A stretch of DNA of 64,000 bases, taken from Collinsella intestinalis DSM 13280. GTDB taxonomy: Bacteria; Actinomycetota; Coriobacteriia; Coriobacteriales; Coriobacteriaceae. Of the stretch, positions 18,303 through 27,820 are shown piece after piece (position 1 is the first letter of the stretch; each line of letters opens with the position of its first letter). The DNA lies in NCBI RefSeq assembly GCF_000156175.1, contig NZ_GG692711.1, forward strand, positions 85,119-149,118, read 5' to 3'. A model generated the notes under the pieces. It was not told the DNA's origin. It ran no database searches and saw only the letters and a program-made list of their open reading frames with translations. The position numbers and the translations under genes were made by a program.

Positions 18303-18740
18303 ATGCACGAGGGTTATTCCAAGGTATTCGTCGCCCTTGACGGCACCGAGCAGCAGGACTTCGTCCTCGCCCGCGCGATCAAAGTCGCCGCGAACAACGG
18401 CGCCGCACTCATCATCGGCCATGTCATCGACTCCACGGCGCTTGAGTCCGCCGGATCCTACCCCGCCGACCTGGTCCAGGGGCTTCAGGACGCCTTCACC
18501 AATTCCATCGCCGCCCAGGTCGAGCAGGCCAAGGCCAACCCCGCCATCCCCTCCGTCGACGTTGTGATTCGCGCCGGTCGCATCCGCGAAACCCTGAAGG
18601 ACGAGATGCTCGACGTCATCGAGCCCGACCTGGTCCTCTGCGGTGCCCGCGGCCTGTCCTCCATCAAGTACGCGCTGCTCGGCTCCATCTCGACGTTCCT
18701 GCTGCGCAACACCGACTGCGACATCCTGGTCGTCAAGTAG
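18303..18740 (+). CDS. uspA: universal stress protein
   Basis: A 145-residue UspA-fold cytosolic protein. It begins with the strand YSKVFVALDGTEQQDF, contains the conserved GHVID strand, and ends with the nucleotide-binding loop GARGLSSIKYALLGSIS and the closing DILVVK strand. The G-2x-G-9x-G-S pattern marks the ATP-binding subgroup. Start codon follows AAGGAGG at good spacing. It is monocistronic, divergent from uppP and followed by a clear terminator. Role: stress survival, exact partner unknown. Confidence 0.92.
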   Translation: MHEGYSKVFVALDGTEQQDFVLARAIKVAANNGAALIIGHVIDSTALESAGSYPADLVQGLQDAFTNSIAAQVEQAKANPAIPSVDVVIRAGRIRETLKDEMLDVIEPDLVLCGARGLSSIKYALLGSISTFLLRNTDCDILVVK

Positions 18741-18781
18741 CGCCAAGCGGAACACGCCGCGCACCCACATACCCCCAACTT

Positions 18782-18813
18782 AGAAGGCCGCCCCTTTCGG
18801 ACGGCCTTCTTCA
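18782..18813 (+). terminator. terminator of uspA
   Basis: AGAAGGCCG (18782-18790) pairs with CGGCCTTCT (18802-18810), then TCAT. The stem is strong and the T-run short; it is placed 40 bp after uspA. Confidence 0.7.
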
Positions 18814-18814
18814 T

Positions 18815-18919
18815 GTCTCACTTGGGGACAGGCACAAAATGAGACTCTCGTCATCGGCTCGGCCGGCAACCTGCCAGAACCGCGAAAAGTCTCAATTTGT
18901 GCCTGTCCCCAATTGAGAC
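18815..18919. repeat. GGGAC-core palindromes, inverted pair 1
   Basis: Two 31-bp units (18815-18845 and 18889-18919) are inverted copies of each other, 43 bp apart. Each has GTCTCA/TGAGAC outer arms and the inner core TTGGGGACAGGCACAAA. The second abuts the stop of the LacI-type gene. They belong to the dispersed family listed in the findings. Confidence 0.85.
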
Positions 18920-18920
18920 G

Positions 18921-19940
18921 TTAGGGGCGGGAGACGCTGGCGTTTTGAACCAAGCGTGGCGGGAGCACCCGCTCCTCGAACGGGCCCGGAGTGCCGTCCT
19001 TGGCCTCGACTCGGGCGAGCAACAGCTCGAGCGCATGATCGGCCAGCTCCTCGACGTCCTGCTCGATAGCGGTGAGCGCAGGCTCGAACAGCGCATCGGC
19101 GGCGGAGTTGTCGTAGCTTACAAGCGAGTAGTCGCGCGGCACGCGCTTGCCGTGCGCGTGCAGGCACTTGAGCACGCCGAGGGCGATGTTGTCGGAGCTC
19201 GCGAAAATCGCCGTGGCGTCGGAGGCCACAATGCGCTCAGCGGCGCGGCAGCCGTCGGCGATGTAATAGTCGCTCTCGAACACCAGGTCCTCGCCAAAGG
19301 GCGCGCCGGCCTCGGCAAACGCGCGCCGGCAGCCGGCCAGACGATCGCGGCCGGTGTGCGATGCGGTGTTCACCACGCACGCGATACGGCGATGTCCCTC
19401 GTCGAGCAGGTGCTTGGTTGCCAGGTATCCGCCGAGCTCGCTGTCGAATCGAACCTTGTCGCCAGGCGCGTTCTCAATCGAGCGGTCGACCATCACCACG
19501 GGCACGATGCCCGCCTCGAGCTGCTCCATGAGCGGGGGATCGGGCGAGACCTCCTCCGCGGCGACGAGGAAGATGCCGTCGACACCGCGGTTGATCAACA
19601 GGCGAACCAGGTCGGCGTCGTTCTCGGTCTTGCCATCGGAGTTCATGATGAACAGGGCGTATCCGCGCTCGCGGCAGCGCACCTCGAGGTTGCGGGCAAA
19701 CGAGGAGAAGAAGCGACTCATGATGTTCGGCACGATGAGACCGAGGGTCCTCGACTGCTGCATGACGAGGCTGCGCGCGATCTGATTGGGCACATAGCGC
19801 TTCCGCGCGGCGACTTCCTTGATGCGCCGACGATTCTCATCCGAGATGCGGCAGGGACGGTCGTTGAGAACGAGCGACACTGCCGACGGCGACAGCCCGA
19901 CCTCCTGCGCGATTTCCTTGAGCGTGACCTTTGTCGCCAT
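18921..19940 (-). CDS. LacI-family transcriptional regulator
   Basis: A 339-residue repressor: N-terminal LacI helix-turn-helix (VTLKEIAQEVGLSPSAVSLV), hinge with ARSLVMQQSRTLGLIVPN, and a periplasmic-binding-protein-like effector domain with LINRGVDGIFLVAA and DSELGGYLATKHLLDEGHRRIA. The ATG at 19940 follows a weak GGGGGTG; a longer frame would add 16 residues without support. The effector is probably a sugar or nucleoside, but no transporter or enzyme operon is adjacent on its strand, so the target is unknown. Confidence 0.9.
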   Translation of the reverse strand: MATKVTLKEIAQEVGLSPSAVSLVLNDRPCRISDENRRRIKEVAARKRYVPNQIARSLVMQQSRTLGLIVPNIMSRFFSSFARNLEVRCRERGYALFIMNSDGKTENDADLVRLLINRGVDGIFLVAAEEVSPDPPLMEQLEAGIVPVVMVDRSIENAPGDKVRFDSELGGYLATKHLLDEGHRRIACVVNTASHTGRDRLAGCRRAFAEAGAPFGEDLVFESDYYIADGCRAAERIVASDATAIFASSDNIALGVLKCLHAHGKRVPRDYSLVSYDNSAADALFEPALTAIEQDVEELADHALELLLARVEAKDGTPGPFEERVLPPRLVQNASVSRP

Positions 19941-20091
19941 GCTACACCCCCATAAACGAACGAAGGACGTACGTTCCCATACGTCCAACGGTTCATTTTC
20001 CTCTTTTGCGGGTGATGGTCAACGCCTTTACCACTGAGCGGCGCCCCACACACGACGGGCGGTCGGCTCGTCTTGGGCCCTCACAAAGCAA

Positions 20092-21156
20092 TCATTCGAA
20101 GTAGTGCATCTTGTTCGTCGGAAACGCGATGGTCACCGCGAAGTACTCCCCCGGCGCCGATTGTGCGCGCACCGCGAGCCCCATCTTGTCGCACAGGCGC
20201 TTGACCAGGTACAGGCCTATGCCCGTGGCGCGCTTGCCCAAGCGTCCGTTCTCGCCGGTGAAGCCGCGATCGAACACACGCGCCAGATCGGCCTGCTCGA
20301 CACCACAGCCGTTATCGCGCACCTCCAACTCGATGCGCTCGCTCGACAGCCCCTCATCGCACAGGCGACTTGAGAACACCAGCTCGGCACCCTCGCCCGC
20401 AGCGTATTTCGCGCTGTTCTGAATGAGCTGCCCCAAGATGAAGTTCATCCATTTCTCGTCCGTGAACACCGTCTGCTCCAGATCGATGCGATACGGAGCC
20501 ACGTGCGCCCCCATCAGCACGCGCGCATTGGCGCGCACCGCATCGCCCACGAGTTTTTGCAAGCTATAGGGGCGGATCAGGTAGTCGCGGTCGAGCGACT
20601 CGGACCGAGCGAAGAACAGCGCCTGCTCGATGAAGCCCTCGACGCGGTCGAGCTCCTCGCCGAGCGCCTCGGTCTTCTCGAGCAGCACCTCGCCCGTCTC
20701 GTCGGCGGGCAGACTCTCCATGAGGTTCTCGAGCATGAGGTGCGCAGCGGCCAGGGGCGACTTTGCCTCGTGGACCCAGGTCTCGACGTATTCGCGATAA
20801 TCCTGAGCCTGACGGCGATACTCCGAGACGTCGTCGTTGGCGGCCTTCGACACGGCGCTCAGGGCCTCGTAGGCAAGCCTGCCCTCCGGGTAGTCGGGCT
20901 CGTCCACCATCTCAAAGATCCACAGCGGATGCTCGAGGTCGTCGGTGCAGGCGGCGAGGTCCCCATAGAACGGGCGCTTGCGACGATAGTCGATGGCGAT
21001 CGAGAGAAGCCCCGCCCCCACGACCACGCCCGCCACGAGCAGGGAGAGACCCGCGCTCGCACCCGAGACCAGCAAAACGAACGCGCTGAGAGCCGCGGCC
21101 GCGACCGACAGGGCGAGCGTGGGCCAATGCGACCCCATGAATGTCACGAAGCTCAT
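20092..21156 (-). CDS. sensor histidine kinase, BceS-like (intramembrane-sensing)
   Basis: A 354-residue membrane kinase with two helices in the first ~55 residues, separated by only a few residues (no real extracellular domain), as in BceS-type kinases that read the state of a peptide-antibiotic transporter. The phosphoacceptor is in YVETWVHEAKSPLAA. ATP-binding boxes are present: N-box LIQNSAKYA, G1 DNGCG and G2 TGIGLYLVK. It follows its response regulator by 13 bp on the same strand. No BceAB permease is in the window, which is unusual for this class. Confidence 0.9.
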   Translation of the reverse strand: MSFVTFMGSHWPTLALSVAAAALSAFVLLVSGASAGLSLLVAGVVVGAGLLSIAIDYRRKRPFYGDLAACTDDLEHPLWIFEMVDEPDYPEGRLAYEALSAVSKAANDDVSEYRRQAQDYREYVETWVHEAKSPLAAAHLMLENLMESLPADETGEVLLEKTEALGEELDRVEGFIEQALFFARSESLDRDYLIRPYSLQKLVGDAVRANARVLMGAHVAPYRIDLEQTVFTDEKWMNFILGQLIQNSAKYAAGEGAELVFSSRLCDEGLSSERIELEVRDNGCGVEQADLARVFDRGFTGENGRLGKRATGIGLYLVKRLCDKMGLAVRAQSAPGEYFAVTIAFPTNKMHYFE

Positions 21157-21169
21157 AGCCTGCGCTCCC

Positions 21170-21844
21170 CTACACCGAGTACCCGCGTCCGCGGTGCGTG
21201 GTGAGATAGCCCGTGATGCCGATCTTCTCGAGCGTCGCGCGCAGGCGGTTGATGTTCACCGTGAGGGTGTTGTCGTCCACGAACGCATCGGAGTCCCATA
21301 GGTCGCGCATGATGGCCTCGCGGCTCACGATCGCGCCCGCGTGGCCGATGAGCAGGGAGAGGATGCGCATCTCGTTTTTGGTGAGCTCGATGCTTCGACC
21401 GGTGTCGACGGCGGTGGCCATGGATCGAGACAGATCGAGCGACACCCCGTTATGCGCAAGTTCATGAGAGGCCTCGCCAGAGCCCTGCACACGGCGAAGC
21501 AGCGCCTGCACGCGCGCAACGAGCACACGGGCGCTGTACGGCTTGGGAATGAAATCGTCCGCGCCCATGGTCATGCTCATGACCTCGTCGACCTCGGTCA
21601 CACGCGAGGTGAGAACGATGACGGGGATATCGGACTGCTGGCGCAACTCGCGGCAGATGAGCTGGCCGTCCGTACCGGGCAGGGTGAGGTCGAGCAGCAC
21701 GAGGTCGGGTCGGGCGGCGAGGATATCGTCGACCACGCAATCGAACGTGAGGCAGTAGGACACCTCGAAGCCCTGGCGCTCGAGCACCTCGATAACCTCG
21801 TTGCGAATGGGTGCGTCGTCCTCGACCACGAATATGCGCGCCAT
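21170..21844 (-). CDS. response regulator, OmpR/BceR-like
   Basis: A 224-residue DNA-binding response regulator. Receiver domain: acidic pair in VEDDAPIRNE, phospho-Asp in LVLLDLTLPGTDG, Thr/Ser in VIVLTSRV and Lys in FIPKPYSA. A C-terminal winged helix follows, with LTKNEMRILSLL and NTLTVNINRLR ending in TTHRGRGYSV. The ATG at 21844 gives the normal N-terminus; longer frames lack support. It is the first gene of a two-gene operon with the BceS-like kinase; the expected targets are cell-envelope or bacitracin-type resistance genes. Confidence 0.93.
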   Translation of the reverse strand: MARIFVVEDDAPIRNEVIEVLERQGFEVSYCLTFDCVVDDILAARPDLVLLDLTLPGTDGQLICRELRQQSDIPVIVLTSRVTEVDEVMSMTMGADDFIPKPYSARVLVARVQALLRRVQGSGEASHELAHNGVSLDLSRSMATAVDTGRSIELTKNEMRILSLLIGHAGAIVSREAIMRDLWDSDAFVDDNTLTVNINRLRATLEKIGITGYLTTHRGRGYSV

Positions 21845-22074
21845 TCCCCTGTCGCCTTCCTCTTCATCACCTTGGCAGCCGTTGTGAAACGTCCGCCCTA
21901 CGTTGCTTTGGTCCATTATGACGCGACCCGCCGCATGCGAAGGCGGCGGGTCGGCGAGGTTTCAGCAATGTAAGCCTCATGGGCGCGAGCCGTGATCGAG
22001 AGGCGCCGTGGCAACAGCGGCAGTGCGACCGGCGCATCGGGAAACGCGGAGACGGGACCGCAGCGCAAGCAGAG

Positions 22075-22818
22075 CTACTTGAAGAGCTTTGCCAGACCAT
22101 CTGCGAAGGCGTGGGCTGTCGCCAGGGCCTCGGCGGAAACGGGTACGGGAGCCGCTCGCTCATCTTCGACCACCACACCATGCTCGTCCGAGATGAGGAA
22201 GACGACGCTCCCCTCTTCGACAACGGCGAGGGCGTCCGCAAGACGGGCGCCGCCCCCCAAGGCGCGCACGGCCTCTCGGCCCTGCGTGGCGGCAAGCTGC
22301 TCCACAAGGGTCGCAGTGCCGCAGAGATGCTCATCGGGCGCGGCGAAAACCAGCATGCGCCCCTCGGGCGTCACCGCGGCCAGCAGCTCGGGGGCAATGC
22401 CGGTCTTGACCTGCTCGCGGCGGGCTTCCTCCGCACGGGCAACCAGGGCATCGCGGGACCGGTCGGTGAGCGGCTCATAGGGGCCCACACTCATGAGAGC
22501 GTCGCCGTTGACGTCGATCACCGTCATGAGCACGCCATTCGGATCTTGATAGTCGCCGGCGGCAAGAGACCATTCGACGTGCTGCTTGGCCCAGGAGAGC
22601 ATGTTGGTGGTGAGCGGAGCACCGTTCACCACACGCTGGGAAAGCGCGCGGATGTGCCTGTTCAGCATGGGCACGCCGCGACGAGCCATGCGCCAGCGAC
22701 ACACGAGCGCCGGCTCGGCGAGCTCGAACCTCCCGCCGCCGCGCTCCTGCTCGGCGCAAAACTGCTCGTACGTGGCGCACTCCTCAGCTGAATTGAAAAA
22801 CGGCTCAAGCTCGCTCAA
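22075..22818 (-). CDS. protein of unknown function downstream of purH
   Basis: I do not recognise this family. The longest frame starts further upstream inside a repeat, but TTG at 22818 follows GGAGAGGAG at ideal spacing and gives a 247-residue soluble protein starting (M)SELEPFFNSAEECATY. It has no signal peptide or membrane segment. It is rich in Glu/Ala, with a VLMTVIDVNGDALMSVGPY strand pattern in the middle and a conserved-looking MLVFAAPDEHLCG segment later. It lies after purH on the same strand, separated by 154 bp filled with an inverted pair of palindromic repeats, so co-transcription is uncertain. Confidence 0.65.
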   Translation of the reverse strand: MSELEPFFNSAEECATYEQFCAEQERGGGRFELAEPALVCRWRMARRGVPMLNRHIRALSQRVVNGAPLTTNMLSWAKQHVEWSLAAGDYQDPNGVLMTVIDVNGDALMSVGPYEPLTDRSRDALVARAEEARREQVKTGIAPELLAAVTPEGRMLVFAAPDEHLCGTATLVEQLAATQGREAVRALGGGARLADALAVVEEGSVVFLISDEHGVVVEDERAAPVPVSAEALATAHAFADGLAKLFK

Positions 22819-22836
22819 CGCTGCTCCTCTCCTGCC

Positions 22837-22941
22837 ATGTGTAATGAGGGACGGGCGAATTACACATCGAGCCGCACGTGGCGGCCCGATGCGCTCTAAT
22901 GCGCCGGGATGTGTAATTCGCACCCGTCCCTCATTACACAT
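22837..22941. repeat. GGGAC-core palindromes, inverted pair 2
   Basis: Units at 22837-22867 and 22909-22941 are inverted relative to each other. Outer arms are ATGTGTAAT/ATTACACAT; the core is GAGGGACGGGTGCGAAT or a shorter variant. The arms differ from pair 1 but remain self-complementary. Confidence 0.85.
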
Positions 22942-22972
22942 CCCGGTGCTCGGCAAACGCTGTTTTGTCGCC

Positions 22973-24613
22973 TTAGTGGCGGAAGTGGCGCGTGCCGGTG
23001 AAGACCATTGCGATGCCGTGCTCGTTGCAGGCGTCGATGGACTCCTCGTCGCGCACGGAACCGCCGGGCTGGATGATGGCGGTCACGCCATGGGCGGCCA
23101 GGGTGTCCACGTTGTCGCGGAACGGGAAGAACGCGTCGGAAGCGCAGGCGTAACCGCCGGCCTCCTGGCCAAGGCGCTCGCAGACCTCATCGGCGCGCTG
23201 GCAGGCCAGCAGCGCGGAATCGACGCGGTTGGGCTGACCGGGGCCCATGCCGATGCCCATCTCGTTCTTGGCGATAAGGATGGCGTTGGACTTGACGGTC
23301 TTGCAGACCTTCCAGGCGAACATGAGGTCGCGCATCTCGGCGTCCGTGGGCTTGCGCTCCGTGGGGAACGTGAAGGTCGCGGGGTCCTCCTCGACCGTGT
23401 CGACGCGCTGGACGAGCATGCCGCCGTCGACGGTGCGCATCTCGAGCTTGGCGTGGCCCGCGGCACCGCCGGTGGCCAGAACGCGCAGGTTGGCGCGCTT
23501 GGAGAGGCGCTCGAGGGCCTCGGGCGTGAAGCTCGGGGCGATGAGAACCTCGACGAAGAGCTTGTCACGGTCGGCGAAGTGCTCGACGAGCGACAGCGGG
23601 ACCTCACGATTTACGGCGACGATGCCGCCGAAGGCGCTCTTGGGATCGCAGGCGAAGGCGCGATCGTAGGCCTCGGTCACGTCGGCGGCGACGGCGGAAC
23701 CGCAGGGGTTCTGGTGCTTGAGAATCACCACGCCGGGCTCGTCGAGCTCACGCACGGCGTTCCAGGCGGCCTCGGCGTCGAGGAAGTTGTTGTAGGACAG
23801 CGGCTTGCCCTGGAGCTGCTCGGCGCCCACGAGCGGGGCCTCCGAGGAGAAGAGCGGGGCGTTGGCGGCGTCGAAACGGTAGACCGCGGCGGCCTGATGC
23901 GGGTTCTCGCCGTAGCGCAGGTCCTGGGCCTTCTCGAGCTTGACGGACATCGCGGCGGGGGCGGCGAACTCGCCATCGGCGGTGAGGACCGCGTCGGCGC
24001 AACCGGACTCGGCCTGGGCGGCGAGCCAGGTGGAAATGGCGCCGTCATAGGCAGCCGTGGTGGTGTAGACCTTCACCTGGAGACGGCGGCGCGTCTCGAG
24101 CGTGGTGGCACCATCGTTGGCGCGCATCTCGGCGAGGACCGTCTCGTAATCGGCCGGGTCGGAAACCACGGTCACGGCGTCGGCGTTCTTGGCAGCGGAG
24201 CGCAGCATGGACGGGCCGCCGATATCGATGTGCTCGATGGCGTCCGCGAAGGTGACGTCGGGGTTGGCAACGGTCTTCTCGAACTCATAGAGATTCACGA
24301 CCACCATGTCGATCATACCGATGCCATGCTCGGCAGCCTCGGCCATGTGCTGCTCGGAATCGCGACGGGCCAGCAGGCCGCCGTGGACCTTGGGGTGCAG
24401 CGTCTTGACGCGGCCGTCCATCATCTCGGGGAACCCGGTGTACTCCTCGATGGGCGTCACGGGAACGCCACCGTCGACCAGAGCCTTTGCCGTACCGCCG
24501 GTCGAGATGATCTCGACGCCGAACTCCTCCTTGAGCGCACGGGCGAACTCGACCACGCCGGTCTTGTCCGTCACCGAGATCAACGCGCGGGAAACCTTCC
24601 CCTGGGAAGCCAT
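22973..24613 (-). CDS. purH: bifunctional AICAR transformylase / IMP cyclohydrolase
   Basis: A 546-residue cytosolic enzyme catalysing the last two steps of de novo IMP synthesis. The N-terminal cyclohydrolase domain starts [18 protein letters not shown] with [15 protein letters not shown]; the C-terminal transformylase domain has [15 protein letters not shown], the catalytic [11 protein letters not shown] and [12 protein letters not shown] near the end. It is slightly longer than typical (~515-530) owing to short insertions. The ATG at 24613 follows AAGGAGGG. No other pur gene is adjacent in the window. Confidence 0.96.
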   Translation of the reverse strand: MASQGKVSRALISVTDKTGVVEFARALKEEFGVEIISTGGTAKALVDGGVPVTPIEEYTGFPEMMDGRVKTLHPKVHGGLLARRDSEQHMAEAAEHGIGMIDMVVVNLYEFEKTVANPDVTFADAIEHIDIGGPSMLRSAAKNADAVTVVSDPADYETVLAEMRANDGATTLETRRRLQVKVYTTTAAYDGAISTWLAAQAESGCADAVLTADGEFAAPAAMSVKLEKAQDLRYGENPHQAAAVYRFDAANAPLFSSEAPLVGAEQLQGKPLSYNNFLDAEAAWNAVRELDEPGVVILKHQNPCGSAVAADVTEAYDRAFACDPKSAFGGIVAVNREVPLSLVEHFADRDKLFVEVLIAPSFTPEALERLSKRANLRVLATGGAAGHAKLEMRTVDGGMLVQRVDTVEEDPATFTFPTERKPTDAEMRDLMFAWKVCKTVKSNAILIAKNEMGIGMGPGQPNRVDSALLACQRADEVCERLGQEAGGYACASDAFFPFRDNVDTLAAHGVTAIIQPGGSVRDEESIDACNEHGIAMVFTGTRHFRH

Positions 24614-24848
24614 GGACCCTCCTTCGCACAGGTGGGGCCGCCTCATCCGGCAACCCCCCGTTACATACGCCTCTACTGTACCGCAGGCGGCGGGGCGCGC
24701 GCGGCTCGCCAGGGGCCCTTTTGGATTACTTGCCGAGAAAACATGGCCTTTGCGCGGAGAATCTGAGAGTGCGGGGCGACTTCACGCGTACGACACACAC
24801 AACCCGCGGGCAGGTGGTACAAACAGTGGTGATATGACAGGAGGTTCC

Positions 24849-25484
24849 ATGGTCTCGCGCGTCACGTACCGACCCTTCGAGGAAGAAGACTTCGAAGAGC
24901 TCGCCGCCATCTTGCAACAGACTTGGCACAACGAGGGTCCCTCGCCCGAATACGGCTTTCTCGAGGCGTGCAACGACCTCTCCTATTCGCTTTCCATTTC
25001 CACGTTCTCCCAGGTTGCGCTTGTCGATGACAAGCCGTGCGGCATCGTGCTCGCCTGCCCTGACCCTTCGCGCCCGCGCTCGAATAAGCGCTGGTTCACC
25101 ATCTCCAAGGACTACTTCCGCCGCATGCGCGAGCTCGAGCCCGAGGCGGCGGCCGCGTACTGGCATGGCGTCCAGCTGACCGAATCCAAGAACGACTCCC
25201 TGCTCGCCAAGAGTGGCTACGCCGGTTCGACCGAGATCACCCTCCTCGTCGTGAGCAGCTCCGCACGCGGTATGGGCATTGGCAGCGTGTTGGTGGACGC
25301 CGCAACGACCCACCTCACCGAACTTGGTGCCAACCGCGCCTTCCTCTACACCGACACCGACTGCACCTGGCAGTTCTACGAGCACCACGGCTTCAAGCGC
25401 GCAGGCACCTACCGCAGCACGCGCGATGAGCGCCGGCTGCTCCCCAAGGAGATGTACGTCTACGGGCTCGACCTGAGCGCGTAG
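24849..25484 (+). CDS. GNAT-family N-acetyltransferase
   Basis: A 211-residue protein with a GNAT fold: N-terminal YRPFEEEDFEELAAIL, acetyl-CoA loop VSSSARGMGIGSVLVDAA (R-x-x-G-x-G/A pattern) and the C-terminal YTDTDCTWQFYEHHGFKRAGTY motif. The ATG at 24849 follows CAGGAGG. The substrate is unknown; the wide spacing between the first helix pair and the acetyl-CoA loop resembles small-molecule acetyltransferases rather than the ribosomal-protein type. It is divergent from purH and monocistronic. Confidence 0.85.
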   Translation: MVSRVTYRPFEEEDFEELAAILQQTWHNEGPSPEYGFLEACNDLSYSLSISTFSQVALVDDKPCGIVLACPDPSRPRSNKRWFTISKDYFRRMRELEPEAAAAYWHGVQLTESKNDSLLAKSGYAGSTEITLLVVSSSARGMGIGSVLVDAATTHLTELGANRAFLYTDTDCTWQFYEHHGFKRAGTYRSTRDERRLLPKEMYVYGLDLSA

Positions 25485-25550
25485 GCAGGTGGAACCGGGC
25501 GACGCGGGTGTCCGCGCCCGTTGCGCCCACGGCTTCGGCGCATCCCGAAA

Positions 25551-25700
25551 ACTTCGGAGCGCCCTAAACATCTTCGGTGCACCTTTTAAAACTCGGAGCA
25601 CCTGGTAACCATTTTCGCGCATGAATTTGGTCACCAGGTGCTCCGAAGTTTTATATGTGCACCGAAGTTCTCAGAGCGCGCCGAACACACTCGGAACGCC
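25551..25700. repeat. iterated CTTCGGNGCRCC motif in a long imperfect palindrome
   Basis: The motif (A)CTTCGGAGCGCCC occurs in variants around 25551, 25571 and 25591, then inverted at 25632, 25657 and 25673, with one more direct-oriented copy near 25690. The best-paired core is ACTCGGAGCACCTGGTAACC (25591-25610) against 25628-25649. The array fills the space between two convergent genes. It could act as a terminator, a repeat-protein target or a decayed MITE. Confidence 0.6.
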
Positions 25701-25726
25701 CCGCATCGACCGGGCCGAACGGGCGG

Positions 25727-27706
25727 TTAGAATGTGCCGCCGCCACCTCCGCCGACACCGCCGCCTCCGCCACCGGAGAAGCCTCCGCCAAATCCACCGG
25801 CGGAGCTATTGGAACTCGAGGCGAGCTCCGCAACCGTGGCCTGATATACATCGTGCATCTCGCTCATCGGCGAATGCAAGCTGCCATGCGAGTAATACCA
25901 CCAGTAGCTCGGGTAGTAGTACATTCCGTTCTCGTCCACCCGACGGTCGACCGGCACGGCGTCCGCCAGCTGGCGCAGAACCTCGTCGCTCACACCAAAG
26001 GCGACGGCCAGGACGAGCATCTTGTTCCACAGGATGAGGTCATCGGGAACCGCGTCGTCCAGATTGGTGAAGTCCTCGAGCCAACGCTCGAGCGCCTGGC
26101 AGCGATTGAGCAGCTCAACGGCCTCGGGCGAATGGACATTCGTGCGCTCGGCGATAACCGCCGCAGCGATGGCAAGAGCGCCGCCAAGGATGATGAGCGG
26201 TAAATTGACGCCATCGGTGAAAATCGCAAAGGCTATGCACCCGAACACGATGAGGGCGGCGAGGGCCGCCGGGGCATACCTGAAGGTATCGGGTGCGAGG
26301 TTGGTGAGATTACGGCGCTCGAGTTCCGCCAGAACCTGGTCCTTGAAGGACTGCATGTACTCGCCCACGCTCTCCTGGTTTTGGAAAGCGCCGAACCGCA
26401 CCTCGTCGCCGTTCTTGGCATCGGGCCCAAAGCACAAATCGATCGCCGCCAAATCAATCGGATCGGTGATGCGTTCGCGCGCCGCAAGCTCGATCGAGTA
26501 CTCCTCGACCTTCTTCTCGCCCAAGCCGAGGAACCTGTCCTCGGTGCGCGTCTCGTGCTTGATCTTGATCACGCGGTCGTCTGTGAGCTTCATCAGAGTC
26601 GCCACGAATGCGCAATCCTGCACCGTGCCGCCGTACACCAGGGCCGAGAGGACCGCCGGGTGATCGTTCGACGGCAAGTCGCGGAAGTACGTCTCGTCAA
26701 AAACGGGCTTGGGGCTCGCATACCTGGTTTTACGCAGGTAGACAACGACGCCGAGCATGATTGCGGGCGCGACGGTCAATGCGGCGGTACCCGCAAAGGC
26801 CACCTGCCGTGCGCCCTCGCGCTGGGCGTTGGCCTCCTCCGCCCATGCCGCTTCCTCGGACAGCACGCTCTCGAGGCGAGGCTCGCCGGACGCGGCCAGA
26901 CCTGGCACCCAATCCGTCGGGAACGTCGCACGGACCTCGGCGAACTGGCCGGCATGCACCATGGGGGCCCCGAGCACCACATGCGGGTTTGCCGGGTCCG
27001 TCGCGTCGAGGGAAACCTCGCCGTCGAGGGGGCCATGGCCCCAAGCGCGCAGATTCGCGTCGCTGGAGCTCGAGGTTGCCGGCGTGCCCGCGGCAGCACC
27101 GGCGAACGTCACGTCCAAGCGAACGTCTTCGGCGTCCTCCTCCCATTCGGACCCGATGAACTGCCAGTAGAGCTCGGCGGTATCGGGCCACGCCATGACG
27201 GCCCCCTCGATCATGTAGCTGACCCACACGGTCGCCTCGTCGCCGTCCTCGCGCGGGATGAAAACCTTGAGGCGCAGAGAATCATCCAGGTTCTCGACCG
27301 TATAGACATGACCATCGCCGGAGTTCGCCGAGGAAACCTCCTGCATGGGCTGCGAAGCGCGACGGGCATCGGCCTCGTCCTCGGGGGCGTCGTCGAGCTC
27401 GCGCACGTCGAGCACCGAAACCGCGGACGCGCTCCCCTGCTCGTTGTCGGCGAAGGGAATGTCCCAGTACACGCCGTTGACCGTGTCCTCGAAGGCGAAG
27501 GTGCGGGCCTCGGTCACGAACAGGTCGCCATTCTCCATGACCTGCGCCTGAATGTGCACGCTCGGCAAGGCATACGTGTCGGCGTGGGCGGCATGGGGAA
27601 ATGCAAGCGTCGCAGCAAAGGCGACAAGGATGGTCAGCGCGGGCAGCAGAAGCGCACGCAGCGCGGCGCGAACGAGCGGGCGAGGGCGTGAAAGGAAGGT
27701 GGGCAT
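25727..27706 (-). CDS. DUF2207-family membrane protein with glycine-rich tail
   Basis: A 659-residue predicted membrane protein of the DUF2207 (YciQ-like) family. It has an N-terminal signal peptide (hydrophobic run ending AHAAHADTYALP), an extracellular beta-rich domain with VQAQ- and VYWDIPF-type strands, a transmembrane helix near residue 310 (AALTVAPAIMLGVVVYL), cytoplasmic DHPAVLSALVYGGTVQ, two further helices near 490-530 and a final low-complexity stretch of glycines ending GGGGGGTF. These proteins are often next to lemA; here lemA lies 36 kb away. Function unknown. The start at 27706 follows AAAGGCGG. Confidence 0.85.
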   Translation of the reverse strand: MPTFLSRPRPLVRAALRALLLPALTILVAFAATLAFPHAAHADTYALPSVHIQAQVMENGDLFVTEARTFAFEDTVNGVYWDIPFADNEQGSASAVSVLDVRELDDAPEDEADARRASQPMQEVSSANSGDGHVYTVENLDDSLRLKVFIPREDGDEATVWVSYMIEGAVMAWPDTAELYWQFIGSEWEEDAEDVRLDVTFAGAAAGTPATSSSSDANLRAWGHGPLDGEVSLDATDPANPHVVLGAPMVHAGQFAEVRATFPTDWVPGLAASGEPRLESVLSEEAAWAEEANAQREGARQVAFAGTAALTVAPAIMLGVVVYLRKTRYASPKPVFDETYFRDLPSNDHPAVLSALVYGGTVQDCAFVATLMKLTDDRVIKIKHETRTEDRFLGLGEKKVEEYSIELAARERITDPIDLAAIDLCFGPDAKNGDEVRFGAFQNQESVGEYMQSFKDQVLAELERRNLTNLAPDTFRYAPAALAALIVFGCIAFAIFTDGVNLPLIILGGALAIAAAVIAERTNVHSPEAVELLNRCQALERWLEDFTNLDDAVPDDLILWNKMLVLAVAFGVSDEVLRQLADAVPVDRRVDENGMYYYPSYWWYYSHGSLHSPMSEMHDVYQATVAELASSSNSSAGGFGGGFSGGGGGGVGGGGGGTF

Positions 27707-27820
27707 GCAAGCCGCCTTTCTCCGAGTCGAACATGCGCACATTGTACCCGCACGTATGCACCGCGGATCCAAGTGTTTCGCAAACGGCAATTCGGCAAAC
27801 GAGCCCGTGCGCAGACTTAT

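Noticed and set aside
20005-20060. Minus-strand sequence resembling the 5' half of a tRNA (GCTCAGTGGTAAAGGCG)
   Set aside because: It lacks a matching T-arm and acceptor 3' strand, so at most a chance match or an old fragment.
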